Virus record (IMG/VR): IMGVR_UViG_3300042731_008016
Span: 36,840 to 100,839 of that record
Length of the DNA stretch: 64,000 nucleotides
DNA from: a virus
Reading direction: 5' to 3' (one strand)
In this document: positions 39,242 to 48,037 of the stretch, piece after piece
Layout of the letters: each line of letters starts with the position of its first letter
Numbering within the stretch: position 1 is the stretch's first letter
Notes under the pieces: model-generated
The model's database searches: none
The model's input: the letters and a program-made list of their open reading frames with translations, nothing else
What the model was told of the DNA's origin: nothing
Made by a program: the position numbers and the translations under genes

Positions 39242-39864
39242 TGAACAAGGACTTTTATAAGTTCAATCGACAATGGGATGTATTTGGCACTACTGTTGGT
39301 TATCAGCAATATATTGACAATAGAAACAAAAATCTAACTAATTTTTCACGTGTTTTTGAAGTTTTAAAGATGACAGGAGGAAATCTTAAAAATAAAAGAC
39401 TTATCGAATTTGGATGTGGCTACGGTTCATTAACAGAAAAATTAGTTAAAAAGGTAAGTTTTGTTCATGGTGTAGATTTTTCCCAAAATCTAATTCGTAA
39501 AGCAGAGTATAGACTTAAAAATACACCGAACTTTGCTGTTTCAAAAATAATTAGAGATTTTTCTATTCTAACTGACCTTTCGGCAAATGTAGTTTTGGCT
39601 GTTTCGATACTCGAACATTTACCAGAAGACATGGCAAAACGAGTCATACAAGACGCTAGAAGAGTTTTAAAGAGGGGAGGTCATTTAATAATCAGACTTC
39701 CATTAGAGCCAAAACATAAAGTCGTTTATAATGAATTTATTCCAGCCTTAGATACAGTCTATTGGACTATCGAAGAAGTTGAGAAAATGGCTAAAGAATA
39801 CAAATATGAGTACGTAGCAAGTATTGGATTTTATTCAATTTTCAAAAAAATAGGCGAAATATGA
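39238..39864 (+). CDS. class I SAM-dependent methyltransferase
   Basis: 208 residues; strong site aggaggtc. Motif I LIEFGCGYGSLTEKLVKKVS near 55-74, HGVDFSQNLI, VVLAVSILEHLPEDMAKRVI near 117-136 and LKRGGHLIIRLP. Methylates a small molecule or sugar, by context a glycan. Confidence 0.85.
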   Translation: MMNKDFYKFNRQWDVFGTTVGYQQYIDNRNKNLTNFSRVFEVLKMTGGNLKNKRLIEFGCGYGSLTEKLVKKVSFVHGVDFSQNLIRKAEYRLKNTPNFAVSKIIRDFSILTDLSANVVLAVSILEHLPEDMAKRVIQDARRVLKRGGHLIIRLPLEPKHKVVYNEFIPALDTVYWTIEEVEKMAKEYKYEYVASIGFYSIFKKIGEI

Positions 39865-40745
39865 AACCAACAATATCAGTTTTTTTATTCACACACGTAG
39901 GAGACAAACCACATTTAGTCAACTGTTTTAATTCCATAATTGATTTAAAACCAGATGAAGTATGCGTTTGTAACACGACTAAAGACTCATACCTATCAAG
40001 AGATTATCAAAACTGGATTAAGAATAAAGCTGGTGAGTTAGACTTACCAATAAAAGTTGGGTATCACAAATGGAATGGAAGCTATAAAGACTGTTGTAAT
40101 GCTGCCCTAAATATGTGCACTATGGATTGGGGAGTTAGAGTAGATTCTGATGAAATGCTCACAAAAAAGCTCTGTAAAGACCTAAGAGATAAAATTTCAA
40201 GTTTACCACCTCACATTTTAGTTTTAAGGCCAAAAAGAATCAGTATTCTAGATGATGATCGTTGTCTTGCTAACCTGTGGAAGGAAGATCATAAGAGGCT
40301 ACCAAAGGGAAGTCATGGGAGGATTTTTAAACTAGGACATGGCAGATATGTTGGAAGCGATATTCATGAAACATATCAATATCCAGGCAGGTTAAATATT
40401 CGCTGGGACTCACCAGATCATCCTAAAATGGATTGGCAAGGATACTACATTGTTCACCTATGGCTTTACAAAGACAATTTCCTAAGACGCTGTTGGGCTG
40501 TTCAAGATTTCCCATTTGATAAAATAATAAATGAGTTAAAAGAATCTGGTAAGTCAAAAAAGACCGTTTGGAAATCTGCAGCTAAAACTTTCTTGGAAAA
40601 GAGAAAGTGGTCAGTAACCAAAATTCCAAAAGATAAAGTGAGCTGGGTTCCAATAGAGTGGGAATTAAATAAACATTGGCTTAAAAAATACGATGATTAC
40701 TGGAATCATCAATATAGTGAAAATATTGAAGGAAAAGTAAAATGA
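39861..40745 (+). CDS. GT2-type glycosyltransferase
   Basis: 294 residues. TISVFLFTHVGDKPHLVNCF start, DEVCVCNTTKD, and the metal-binding DWGVRVDSDEMLTKKL near 92-107 (DSDE as DxD). Later HPKMDWQGYYIVHLW. Long-known GT2 relatives build O-antigen or capsule. Overlaps both neighbours by 4 bases. Confidence 0.75.
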   Translation: MKPTISVFLFTHVGDKPHLVNCFNSIIDLKPDEVCVCNTTKDSYLSRDYQNWIKNKAGELDLPIKVGYHKWNGSYKDCCNAALNMCTMDWGVRVDSDEMLTKKLCKDLRDKISSLPPHILVLRPKRISILDDDRCLANLWKEDHKRLPKGSHGRIFKLGHGRYVGSDIHETYQYPGRLNIRWDSPDHPKMDWQGYYIVHLWLYKDNFLRRCWAVQDFPFDKIINELKESGKSKKTVWKSAAKTFLEKRKWSVTKIPKDKVSWVPIEWELNKHWLKKYDDYWNHQYSENIEGKVK

Positions 40746-41749
40746 AAATAAATATTTACGATAATAGTGACAAACCACAATACAATCCAAACACCATGAA
40801 AAATGTTGGTGTAGGTGGAACTCAAACAATAATTATTGAATTGGCCAAAGAGCTTCAAAGCAGGGGTCATGATGTCACTGTTTATATAAGATGCAATTTT
40901 CCAGATATCTACGATGGTGTGAAATACATGCAATATTATGACTACAAACCTGAAGGTGAAGATGTGCTGATTGGTTTTGAAAGTTTCCCAAAAGCATCTG
41001 ATACTAAGAAGTTAATTAACTGGTCAACAAGAATTGCCGTTAAAGACATTACTAGATATCCAGATGTCGATCATATTGTAGTTTTAAGTGATTGGCACAG
41101 AGATCGATATGCCTCGGAACTACCAAAAGAATTCATGCAAAAAATGGTTGTAATTGAACCTGGAGTTAGAGAAGAATTTTTTAAAGAAACACAAAAATGG
41201 GACTATAGCATTAGTTACGCTGGCCATCCTTTTAAAGGAGGAATGAAGTCTCTGATTGAATTTGCTAGAAGATTAAAACCAAAAATGAGACATGCTCAAA
41301 TTCACGTTCATGGTGGTGGTGGACTCTGGGGATGGGATGACGATCAATATAGAACTCTTTATGATGATTTGATTAAAAATAAAATTTTATTCCATGGCCA
41401 GGGTGGAAAAAAGAGAATGTTAAAACAACTTGGAGGTAGTCAAATTTTTCTATATCCAGTTGGAAAACATATCCAGGAACCATTTTCACTAATGGTTTTA
41501 GAAGCCATGGCCTCTGGATGTGTAGTAATTGCCAGCGATAATGGATACATCAAAAATATAGTTGGAGACACTGGCTATATTATTGGAGGAAATATTGATG
41601 ACTACAAATGGCACTTGACAGCGATGGAAATAATTTTGGAACTCTTCAACGATCATGATACACTAGAAGAATTGAGTAAAGATTCGAGAAATAAAGTAAG
41701 AGAATATACTTGGGCAAAAACAGCAGAGAATTTAGAAAACCTGTTATAA
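40742..41749 (+). CDS. GT4-type glycosyltransferase
   Basis: 335 residues. N-terminal NVGVGGTQTIIIELAKELQS (GG-T acceptor/donor loop) and C-terminal EPFSLMVLEAMASGCVVIAS near 240-259, the EX7E donor site. AGHPFKGGMKSLIEFARRL gives the linking region. Retaining GT-B enzyme using an NDP-sugar. Confidence 0.88.
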   Translation: MKINIYDNSDKPQYNPNTMKNVGVGGTQTIIIELAKELQSRGHDVTVYIRCNFPDIYDGVKYMQYYDYKPEGEDVLIGFESFPKASDTKKLINWSTRIAVKDITRYPDVDHIVVLSDWHRDRYASELPKEFMQKMVVIEPGVREEFFKETQKWDYSISYAGHPFKGGMKSLIEFARRLKPKMRHAQIHVHGGGGLWGWDDDQYRTLYDDLIKNKILFHGQGGKKRMLKQLGGSQIFLYPVGKHIQEPFSLMVLEAMASGCVVIASDNGYIKNIVGDTGYIIGGNIDDYKWHLTAMEIILELFNDHDTLEELSKDSRNKVREYTWAKTAENLENLL

Positions 41750-41776
41750 AAGTTAAACAGAAAGGAAACTATTGTT

Positions 41777-41890
41777 ATGAAAATAGGAAGTCAAATAAGT
41801 GGTATCTATAAATATTGGACAGGCAAAAAAAGGTCTAAGGAGACGAAAAAGAAGATAAGTTATAAATTATCAGGAGGTAAAAATGAATAA
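41777..41890 (+). CDS. 37-aa NUMOD3-like peptide, probable homing-nuclease remnant
   Basis: Within the only gap in the sugar operon larger than 100 bases. AAAGGA lies 10 bases upstream of ATG 41777. The product contains YKYWTGKKRSKETKKKIS, matching the NUMOD3 DNA-binding motif (GKxxSxETKxKIS) found in tails of HNH and GIY-YIG homing nucleases. No catalytic domain adjoins it. It may be a decayed nuclease or a stand-alone DNA-binding peptide. Confidence 0.45.
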   Translation: MKIGSQISGIYKYWTGKKRSKETKKKISYKLSGGKNE

Positions 41891-42365
41891 TAATTTAGTA
41901 ATAGGATACGCTTACGTTGTGGCTGACCTAATACACATCGGTCACCTTAAACATCTTCAAGCCTGCCGAGGCTTATGTGACAAACTTATAGTCGGCGTCC
42001 TCACTAATGGTGCAACAATGGAAAGGAAGGTCAAACCTATCATCTCTTTTGGTGAAAGGTTAGAGACCATTAAATCTCTTGCGTACGTTGACGTAGCAGT
42101 CAAACAAGAGACTTATTCTCCATTGCCAAACGTTGCCCAATTAGAGCCAGACATATTGTTTGAAAGTACAAGTCATAAGGAAGAGGATTTAGCTGATGCT
42201 AAAAAAGTGTTAGGTAAGTATGGTGGCAGAATGATAGTCATGCCTTATTACGCTGGCCAGAGTTCCACCGCCATCAAGAATAAGATATTAAAAACATGGT
42301 CGCACACTGAAGAGGTGCACCCTAAAGTTATAAATTTAGAAGGAGGTCAAAATGACAAGTCATAA
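41883..42365 (+). CDS. cytidylyltransferase-like nucleotidyltransferase
   Basis: 160 residues. HIGH-type motif ADLIHIGHLKHLQACRG near 13-29, then ERKVKPIISFGERLETIKSL (the RxxxxxxxxxR substrate region) and the late AGQSSTAIKNKIL (equivalent of ISST.I). This matches TagD/RfaE-C/GCT enzymes that make CDP-glycerol, CDP-ribitol or ADP-heptose type donors. Ribosome site aggagg. It likely activates an unusual sugar or polyol for the transferases around it. Confidence 0.75.
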   Translation: MNNNLVIGYAYVVADLIHIGHLKHLQACRGLCDKLIVGVLTNGATMERKVKPIISFGERLETIKSLAYVDVAVKQETYSPLPNVAQLEPDILFESTSHKEEDLADAKKVLGKYGGRMIVMPYYAGQSSTAIKNKILKTWSHTEEVHPKVINLEGGQNDKS

Positions 42366-42744
42366 ATTGTCGATGCTTAAAAGCATTATCTGGAGAATCA
42401 TGGGCGTTATTGTCCTAGCTTCAGTAACATATTTTTTTACTAGGAAGTGGATTACCACGACTTATATCACCTTCGTACACCATGCCACTTTCTTGCTGGT
42501 TTTCTACCTGCATGAGAGAGTGTGGATGAAGCTGTACGACAAAGATGCTCCGTGGAGAAGAGTCGTCAAAGCCTTTACCTATGAAATTATTCTAGGTATG
42601 GGAATTGGTGGACTAATTGTATTTTTCTTCACAGGAGAATGGTCTAAGGTAACCCAAATCACTGGTACGTATACAGTTATCAAATTGATAATGTACTACA
42701 TCAATGAAAAAGTCTGGGCCAAAATCGAAAACAAAAACAAATAG
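42352..42744 (+). CDS. DUF2061-like membrane protein
   Basis: 130 residues with two similar halves: SMLKSIIWRIMGVIVLASVT then YLHERVWMKLYD; and VVKAFTYEIILGMGIGGLIV then YYINEKVWAKIE. This duplicated K(S/A)..WR...T / HExxW pattern is that of DUF2061, found alone or fused to sulfate- and sugar-activating enzymes. Four membrane segments predicted. The coupling to the cytidylyltransferase (14-base overlap) suggests it serves the same pathway. Confidence 0.65.
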   Translation: MTSHKLSMLKSIIWRIMGVIVLASVTYFFTRKWITTTYITFVHHATFLLVFYLHERVWMKLYDKDAPWRRVVKAFTYEIILGMGIGGLIVFFFTGEWSKVTQITGTYTVIKLIMYYINEKVWAKIENKNK

Positions 42745-42751
42745 GAGGAGT

Positions 42752-43438
42752 ATGAAAATACTGATTACAGGTCACAAAGGCTTCGTTGGTAAGCAGTTGT
42801 TTGAAAGGCTTAGAAACGAGGGCCATACAGTCATTGGTTATGATAAAGGGGATTCATTCCCTGAACAAAAGATTGATATAACCTTTCATTTGGCAGCAAA
42901 CCCAAAAGCCCTTGAGTCGGTGAAAAACCCCGAGCTTGCCATGGAGAACATTCAGCTTACATTCAACGTCCTTAATTGGATGAGAACCTCTGGGCTCTGT
43001 AATAAGATTATTTTTGCCTCCTCTACTAAGATTCCTGGATTGGACACGCCATACAGCGCTTCCAAGTTTGCATCAGAGAATCTAATTGAAGCTTTCTGTA
43101 AGTCATATAACTTTGGTGGAGTTTGTTTAAGATTCTCCAATCTGTATGGTCAAAATGACCGCAGCGATAGGTTCATTCCTATTGTGATTGAGAAAGCGTT
43201 GTCAAACGGCCAGATAGAGATTTATGGCAAAGAAGGCAGTTTTATCTACATTGATGACTGTATCGATATTTACGTTAAAACTATGGATGCAATGGAGATA
43301 GGCAAAAATAAAGTTTATTTGGTTGTTAATGAAAAATCATCTTTAGTTTCAGTAGCTGAAAAAATAATCAAACTCACTAACTCCAAAAGTATGATTAAAT
43401 TAGATGAAGGGCTAAAAAAATGTTTAAAACAGCAATAA
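42752..43438 (+). CDS. NAD-dependent sugar epimerase/dehydratase
   Basis: Starts at ATG 42752 behind aggaggag. SDR Rossmann motif ILITGHKGFVGKQLFERL, FHLAANPKA, FASSTKIPG, catalytic YSASK (near residue 96) and LRFSNLYGQND. 228 residues, shorter than the usual 300 or more, with the C-terminal substrate part reduced. Converts an NDP-sugar, e.g. epimerisation or dehydration at C4-C6. Confidence 0.82.
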   Translation: MKILITGHKGFVGKQLFERLRNEGHTVIGYDKGDSFPEQKIDITFHLAANPKALESVKNPELAMENIQLTFNVLNWMRTSGLCNKIIFASSTKIPGLDTPYSASKFASENLIEAFCKSYNFGGVCLRFSNLYGQNDRSDRFIPIVIEKALSNGQIEIYGKEGSFIYIDDCIDIYVKTMDAMEIGKNKVYLVVNEKSSLVSVAEKIIKLTNSKSMIKLDEGLKKCLKQQ

Positions 43439-44265
43439 GTGGAGCTAGTGGATTTATAGGCTCACATCTATCTTCACTGATGCGACCTTCTATAAAAATA
43501 CCAAGAGACCTAATTGATGACTTTACCAATATAATAATCACATTAAAGGGGATGGATACTGTTGTTCACTGCGCTTCTTATGGTAATCATAGTTCTCAAA
43601 TAAATGAGCCTGAAATTTTTAAAGTAAATGTTAAGTACACAAATGATCTTTTGAGAGCCTCTCAAGTAATTGGAGTAAAGAATTTTATTTACTTTAGCTC
43701 TTCTTCCGAATTGGGAAAAAAAGATAAACCGATGCACGAGGAGATGGTGGCAAGGCCAGAAACTATGTATGGAGTATGTAAGGCTTGTGGGACTCAATTA
43801 ACAAGATATTATTCAAAATACCTTAATACAGTAATCGTTAGACCATTCTCGGTCACAGGAGTTGATGAGCAAGAAAAACACCTTATTCCTACACTCATAA
43901 GAAGCTGTCTTTATGGTGAAAAAATGAAGTTTGTTCCTGAACCAGTACATGATTTCATAGATATAGAAGATTTATGTCAGGGAGTGCTTTTACTTCTTAA
44001 AAACATAAAGAAAGTCAACGGTGAGATTTTTCATTTAGGTTGTGGAATACAATATTCAAATCAAGAGGTTTTAGAAATAGTTGAAGAAGTAACTGGTAAA
44101 AAAGCAAATATTGAACTCGTTGAAAGCTTGAGGAGTTATGATGCTAAAATCTGGACAACCAGACATGAAAGTAAAATTAAAACTCTAGGTTGGAAGCAAA
44201 CTAAAACTCTAGAGCAATCAATTAGGGAGATGGTGCAACATGAAATTAAAACAGAGAATAATTGA
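43420..44265 (+). CDS. NAD-dependent sugar epimerase/dehydratase
   Basis: 281 residues. AISGASGFIGSHLSSL at the start, VVHCASYGNHSSQINEPEIF, FSSSSELG, catalytic YGVCK and VRPFSVTGVDEQEKHLIP; C-terminal IFHLGCGIQYSNQEVLEIVE. A full-length extended SDR. It overlaps the preceding epimerase by 19 bases; the pair may carry out successive steps. Confidence 0.85.
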   Translation: MFKTAISGASGFIGSHLSSLMRPSIKIPRDLIDDFTNIIITLKGMDTVVHCASYGNHSSQINEPEIFKVNVKYTNDLLRASQVIGVKNFIYFSSSSELGKKDKPMHEEMVARPETMYGVCKACGTQLTRYYSKYLNTVIVRPFSVTGVDEQEKHLIPTLIRSCLYGEKMKFVPEPVHDFIDIEDLCQGVLLLLKNIKKVNGEIFHLGCGIQYSNQEVLEIVEEVTGKKANIELVESLRSYDAKIWTTRHESKIKTLGWKQTKTLEQSIREMVQHEIKTENN

Positions 44266-44848
44266 CATATCATATCACTTGGGACTTACCCACATTGGAA
44301 GCTGTATCAGCTCAGTGGATGCACTTGATAGGATTTATTCTGTCAAAAAACCAGATGAGGTATTTATTTTAAGCAACGGTCATGCAGGGTTAGCCTTATA
44401 TGTAGTGCTTGAAAAACACGAAGGTATCGATGCTGAGTATTTATATAAAAAACACGGAGTTCACCCAAATAGAAATCTAGCAGATAGAATATATTGTTCT
44501 ACTGGTAGCCTTGGACAAGGACTACCAATAGCAGTTGGGATGGCCCTTGCAGATCGTTCTAAGAAAGTCTATTGCATGATTTCTGATGGTGAATGTGCCG
44601 AGGGTAGTATTTGGGAGTCATTAACAATTGCCAAGGAAGAAAAATTAGACAATTTAAAGGTCTACCTCATTATAAACGGCTGGGCAGCATACAAGGAAAT
44701 CAATATTGATTATCTTATAAAAAGAATTGAAGCATTTGAATTTCCAGTTGAAATTGTTGAGACCACAGTAGAACAGTACCCTTTCTTGAAGGGATTGGAC
44801 GCTCACTACTGTAAAATCGGAAAGGAGGATTATGAAAAGATACGATAG
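44240..44848 (+). CDS. transketolase-like, N-terminal (thiamine-diphosphate) subunit
   Basis: 202 residues covering the TPP-binding domain: LGLTHIGSCISSVDALDRIY, FILSNGHAGLALYVVL, STGSLGQGLPIAVGMALA near 92-109, and the TPP motif SDGECAEGSIWESL near 115-128. The two His and the GDG-equivalent are present. Together with the next gene it makes a split enzyme transferring two-carbon units, or building a branched or 1-deoxy sugar. Such split pairs occur in polysaccharide clusters. Confidence 0.85.
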   Translation: MKLKQRIIDISYHLGLTHIGSCISSVDALDRIYSVKKPDEVFILSNGHAGLALYVVLEKHEGIDAEYLYKKHGVHPNRNLADRIYCSTGSLGQGLPIAVGMALADRSKKVYCMISDGECAEGSIWESLTIAKEEKLDNLKVYLIINGWAAYKEINIDYLIKRIEAFEFPVEIVETTVEQYPFLKGLDAHYCKIGKEDYEKIR

Positions 44849-45329
44849 CATGAGAGGCTGGTTTGCCTTTGAGCTTTACCAGCAAATGAAAAAGAATAAA
44901 AACATTTGGCTAATAACAGGGGATTTGGGCTACAAAATGTTTGATTTTATTCGTGATGAGATTTCAGATAGATTCGTTAATGCTGGGGCAGCAGAACAAA
45001 GCATGATAGGAATTGGAGTAGGGTTAGCCCTAGAGGGCAAGATTCCATTTATCTATTCAATTACTCCTTTTTTACTCTACCGACCTTTCGAAACAATCAG
45101 AAATTATCTAAATAAAGAGAAGATTCCAGTCAAGTTGGTTGGCGGAGGACGAAATAAGGATTATAATGAAGATGGATTCTCTCATTGGTCAGAAGAAGAC
45201 AAACAAGTTATGAAGATATTCCCGAATATAAAATCTCACTGGCCAGAGACAAAGGAAGAGATTCCTGATTTAATGGAATCAATAATTAATAATATTAAAC
45301 CAACCTACTTAAATTTAAAAAGATTATGA
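44832..45329 (+). CDS. transketolase-like, pyrimidine-binding subunit
   Basis: 165 residues: SMRGWFAFELYQQM, IWLITGDLGYKMF, FVNAGAAEQSMIGIGVGLAL with the conserved Glu that activates TPP, and FSHWSEEDKQVMKIFPNI. The C-terminal transketolase domain is missing, as in some natural split enzymes. Overlaps the first subunit by 17 bases. Confidence 0.82.
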   Translation: MKRYDSMRGWFAFELYQQMKKNKNIWLITGDLGYKMFDFIRDEISDRFVNAGAAEQSMIGIGVGLALEGKIPFIYSITPFLLYRPFETIRNYLNKEKIPVKLVGGGRNKDYNEDGFSHWSEEDKQVMKIFPNIKSHWPETKEEIPDLMESIINNIKPTYLNLKRL

Positions 45330-46060
45330 AAAAAGTAACAGTTTGCACAATATTTTGGCATAGAGTAAGGAGATACACTGAGATATTGCAATCGTGGATG
45401 AATCAAGAAGAGGTAGATCAAATTCTTGTTTGGGACAACTCAGGAGAACTCAAAACAGATGTAGAAGGCGTTCATGTCATCAGTTCAAGTAAAAACATTA
45501 ATTCTAGATGGCGCACCCTCTTAGCCCATCTTGCTAAAAACGACTTAATCATCCTCGCTGGGGATGATTTTATTGCTCATAAAGGTTTAGTTAAAGATTT
45601 ACTAAAACACTGGGAAGAGAACAAACTGATCGGGATAATGGGTAAAAACTTCACTGGAGACACTTACTATACAGCTACAGGTCTCCGTTCACATAGCACA
45701 GATAAACCAGTAGAAATGGATTACATTTGCACCAATATTTGTCTGATCCACAGAAAGCACGCAATAGACATTGATTTAAGGGAAATACCATCAGTCTTTA
45801 TAGACGATTGGTGGTGGGAACAAAAATTGATGAAAAAGGGCGTAAGCCTTTGGGTCGTGCCAACTAAAAAATGGTCAGAAATTCCAGAAGGCAAAGATAA
45901 TGTCTCTCATCATATGGACCCAAGATTGAAAAAATTAAGAGAATTATATTTCAGAAAATGGATCAAAAAAGAGGACATCGATCCTTGGGATCTATATAAA
46001 AAATATTTATTAAATACTGGCCAAGAACAGGCGAAAGGAGATAACTATGCTAAGAGGTAA
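45326..46060 (+). CDS. GT-A-fold glycosyltransferase-like protein
   Basis: 244 residues: KVTVCTIFWHRVRRYTEILQ, DQILVWDNSGELKT, and LIILAGDDFIAHKGLVKDL near 70-88 (DD as metal site). Later FIDDWWWEQKLMKKG. GT2-like with short length. Four-base overlap with the transketolase subunit. Confidence 0.7.
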   Translation: MKKVTVCTIFWHRVRRYTEILQSWMNQEEVDQILVWDNSGELKTDVEGVHVISSSKNINSRWRTLLAHLAKNDLIILAGDDFIAHKGLVKDLLKHWEENKLIGIMGKNFTGDTYYTATGLRSHSTDKPVEMDYICTNICLIHRKHAIDIDLREIPSVFIDDWWWEQKLMKKGVSLWVVPTKKWSEIPEGKDNVSHHMDPRLKKLRELYFRKWIKKEDIDPWDLYKKYLLNTGQEQAKGDNYAKR

Positions 46061-46733
46061 TTATAATCGTGATCCCTATAAAAGACCTTTTGATTTACTT
46101 CTAAAAAGTAAGAAAGGCTTGGTAGGAGCAGAGGTTGGGGTTTACAGAGGTCAGCACGCCAGAGAAATACTGACTGATTTAGATATTAATAAATTGTATT
46201 TAGTCGATCCGTGGCAAAAATATGATGAATACAATGAAAAGAAACTTGGTAATCAATTAGAAGAAGCGTACTACGATTCTAAAAAACTACTAAAAGAATT
46301 TGATGATGGCAGAGTGGTTTGGTTAAAAGGATTCTCCGTTGATATTGCCAAACAAATTGAAGATAACAGCCTAGATTTTGTTTACATTGACGGTAATCAC
46401 TTATATGAGTTTATCAAACAAGATATTGAAGTATGGACTCCAAAGTTAAAAGAAGGTGGGTACATTGGTGGACATGATTTTGATAGTAATGTTGACAAGG
46501 TAACTCTTGAAGGGGTCGAATATGGAGTAAATAAAGCTGTTAGAGAATATTGTAAAAAGAACAACATCAAATTTGAATCTAGATGGTGTAATCCCCATGA
46601 CGCTGGAGAGGCAAGCTGTGATTGGGCCTTCAAGAAAGGTGGCAAGATAGAAAACTGGGGTAATGTAAGCGAGAGAGCAGCAAAAATAGTAAGTTTTGTT
46701 TCAAAAGCAAAAACAGAATTTAATAAACTTTAA
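46047..46733 (+). CDS. class I SAM-dependent methyltransferase (family 24-like)
   Basis: 228 residues: LVGAEVGVYRGQHAREILTD near 29-48, LYLVDPWQKYDEY, SLDFVYIDGNHLYEFIKQDI near 111-130, WTPKLKEGGYIGGHDFDS. The IDGxHxY box and GGHDxD are typical of Methyltransf_24 enzymes acting on sugars or antibiotics. Site aaaggag upstream. Confidence 0.85.
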   Translation: MLRGNYNRDPYKRPFDLLLKSKKGLVGAEVGVYRGQHAREILTDLDINKLYLVDPWQKYDEYNEKKLGNQLEEAYYDSKKLLKEFDDGRVVWLKGFSVDIAKQIEDNSLDFVYIDGNHLYEFIKQDIEVWTPKLKEGGYIGGHDFDSNVDKVTLEGVEYGVNKAVREYCKKNNIKFESRWCNPHDAGEASCDWAFKKGGKIENWGNVSERAAKIVSFVSKAKTEFNKL

Positions 46734-46739
46734 TAAACT

Positions 46740-47261
46740 ATGAAAAAAGAACATCCTTGGGAAATTGAACCACAAGTATATCCATTAATTTATGGATTAG
46801 TACGGGCTATTAAGCCTAGTCAGGTGGTTGAAACAGGGACGTTCACTGGAAAAAGCACAATTAGCATAGCCAAGGCGCTTAGAGACAATAAGCGTGGATT
46901 CTTATGGTCAATTGATATTAAGGACTTTGAAGCTGGAAAACGGCTGGAAGAAGAAAAACTAACTAAATTTGTTAAACTCATCATCGGTCAATCTCCACAG
47001 GCATTAGAAAAAGTAATGTCTAAAAATGAGATTGATTTTGTTTTTCTCGACAATGGACATCTCTATCCTACTGTCTCTGCAGAATTGGAAATAGCTCACA
47101 AATACCTCATTCCTGAGGGATATGTCATGGGGCATGATTATCGACCTGAGCACAAGGGTGTTTTCCCTGCAGTCAATGATTTCTTGGCTAGGCATAAAGG
47201 TGAATACGAGAAAGTTACGATTACCAGTGAGAATGGATTTTTTATAATTAGAAAATTATGA
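46740..47261 (+). CDS. class I SAM-dependent methyltransferase (family 24-like)
   Basis: 173 residues: PSQVVETGTFTGKSTISIAK near 25-44, FLWSIDIKD, EIDFVFLDNGHLYPTVSAEL near 96-115, and GYVMGHDYRPEHKGV. Same family as the preceding gene, but the usual Asp-Gly before His is Asp-Asn. Possibly a second methylation position. Confidence 0.82.
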   Translation: MKKEHPWEIEPQVYPLIYGLVRAIKPSQVVETGTFTGKSTISIAKALRDNKRGFLWSIDIKDFEAGKRLEEEKLTKFVKLIIGQSPQALEKVMSKNEIDFVFLDNGHLYPTVSAELEIAHKYLIPEGYVMGHDYRPEHKGVFPAVNDFLARHKGEYEKVTITSENGFFIIRKL

Positions 47262-48037
47262 AGTGGATAAATAAACTACATAACAAGTATAAAAATAAAG
47301 AGATCTGGGTTGCTGGTTCAGACGCAACATTAATCAACTATCCAGACAATTTTTTTGATGACAAAATTGGTATTACTCTTCATTTAGCTTACATAAAATT
47401 TCCAAAAGCTACTTATAGATATTTTAATGAAAGAGATAGATTTCTTTTTCTTCAAGAAAAATTCCCAGAAATTTTAGATCAAATTAATATTTTTGGGTTC
47501 CCTTTTTACAATCGCAGTGAACAGCTTTCTACCGAAGCAATTGGTGAAGCATGGGAAAAGGGCTATCGATTAAAACTTAGACCATATCCCCCCAATGGAA
47601 ATCCTGGAGCTATATTTAATGATTCTGGTCCTAATGCAATGAGAAAAATGGTTGGAGAAGCTATTAAAGGAGAGAGATTAGAGTATGGTGGCCATGGAAC
47701 CTGTCTACATCCTTGTTGTTATGTAGCAATCATGATGGGCGCTGCTAAATTAAATATCATTGGCTGTAACTTTAAAAATATTGGAGGAAAAGAACATTTT
47801 GGAGAAGCTCACAAGATCGATCACGATATGCGTCCACAAACCCCGTCTTTTACTGGCTACAGAGGAACTAGAATGACTAGAGGACTTGAAGCTATCATAG
47901 CTGGTTGTAAGGATCATGGCGTTAAAGTTAATTGGATAAAAGACTATGATAAAAAAACCAAACAAATTGTGTATAGGGATTCGAACCCTAAACAGAACAG
48001 ATTATCTAAAAAGGTCTCTGGATTCACTCCTCTCTAA
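47258..48037 (+). CDS. hypothetical Rossmann-like protein in sugar module, 259 aa
   Basis: IWVAGSDATLINYPDNFFDD near residue 15 resembles the opening of DUF115/sialyltransferase-like folds (VxGxGxSL), and later GGHGTCLHPCCYVAIMMGAA and LNIIGCNFKNIGG fit a nucleotide-binding sheet. No family certain. Overlaps the next gene by 92 bases, the second largest overlap in the window. Confidence 0.5.
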   Translation: MKWINKLHNKYKNKEIWVAGSDATLINYPDNFFDDKIGITLHLAYIKFPKATYRYFNERDRFLFLQEKFPEILDQINIFGFPFYNRSEQLSTEAIGEAWEKGYRLKLRPYPPNGNPGAIFNDSGPNAMRKMVGEAIKGERLEYGGHGTCLHPCCYVAIMMGAAKLNIIGCNFKNIGGKEHFGEAHKIDHDMRPQTPSFTGYRGTRMTRGLEAIIAGCKDHGVKVNWIKDYDKKTKQIVYRDSNPKQNRLSKKVSGFTPL

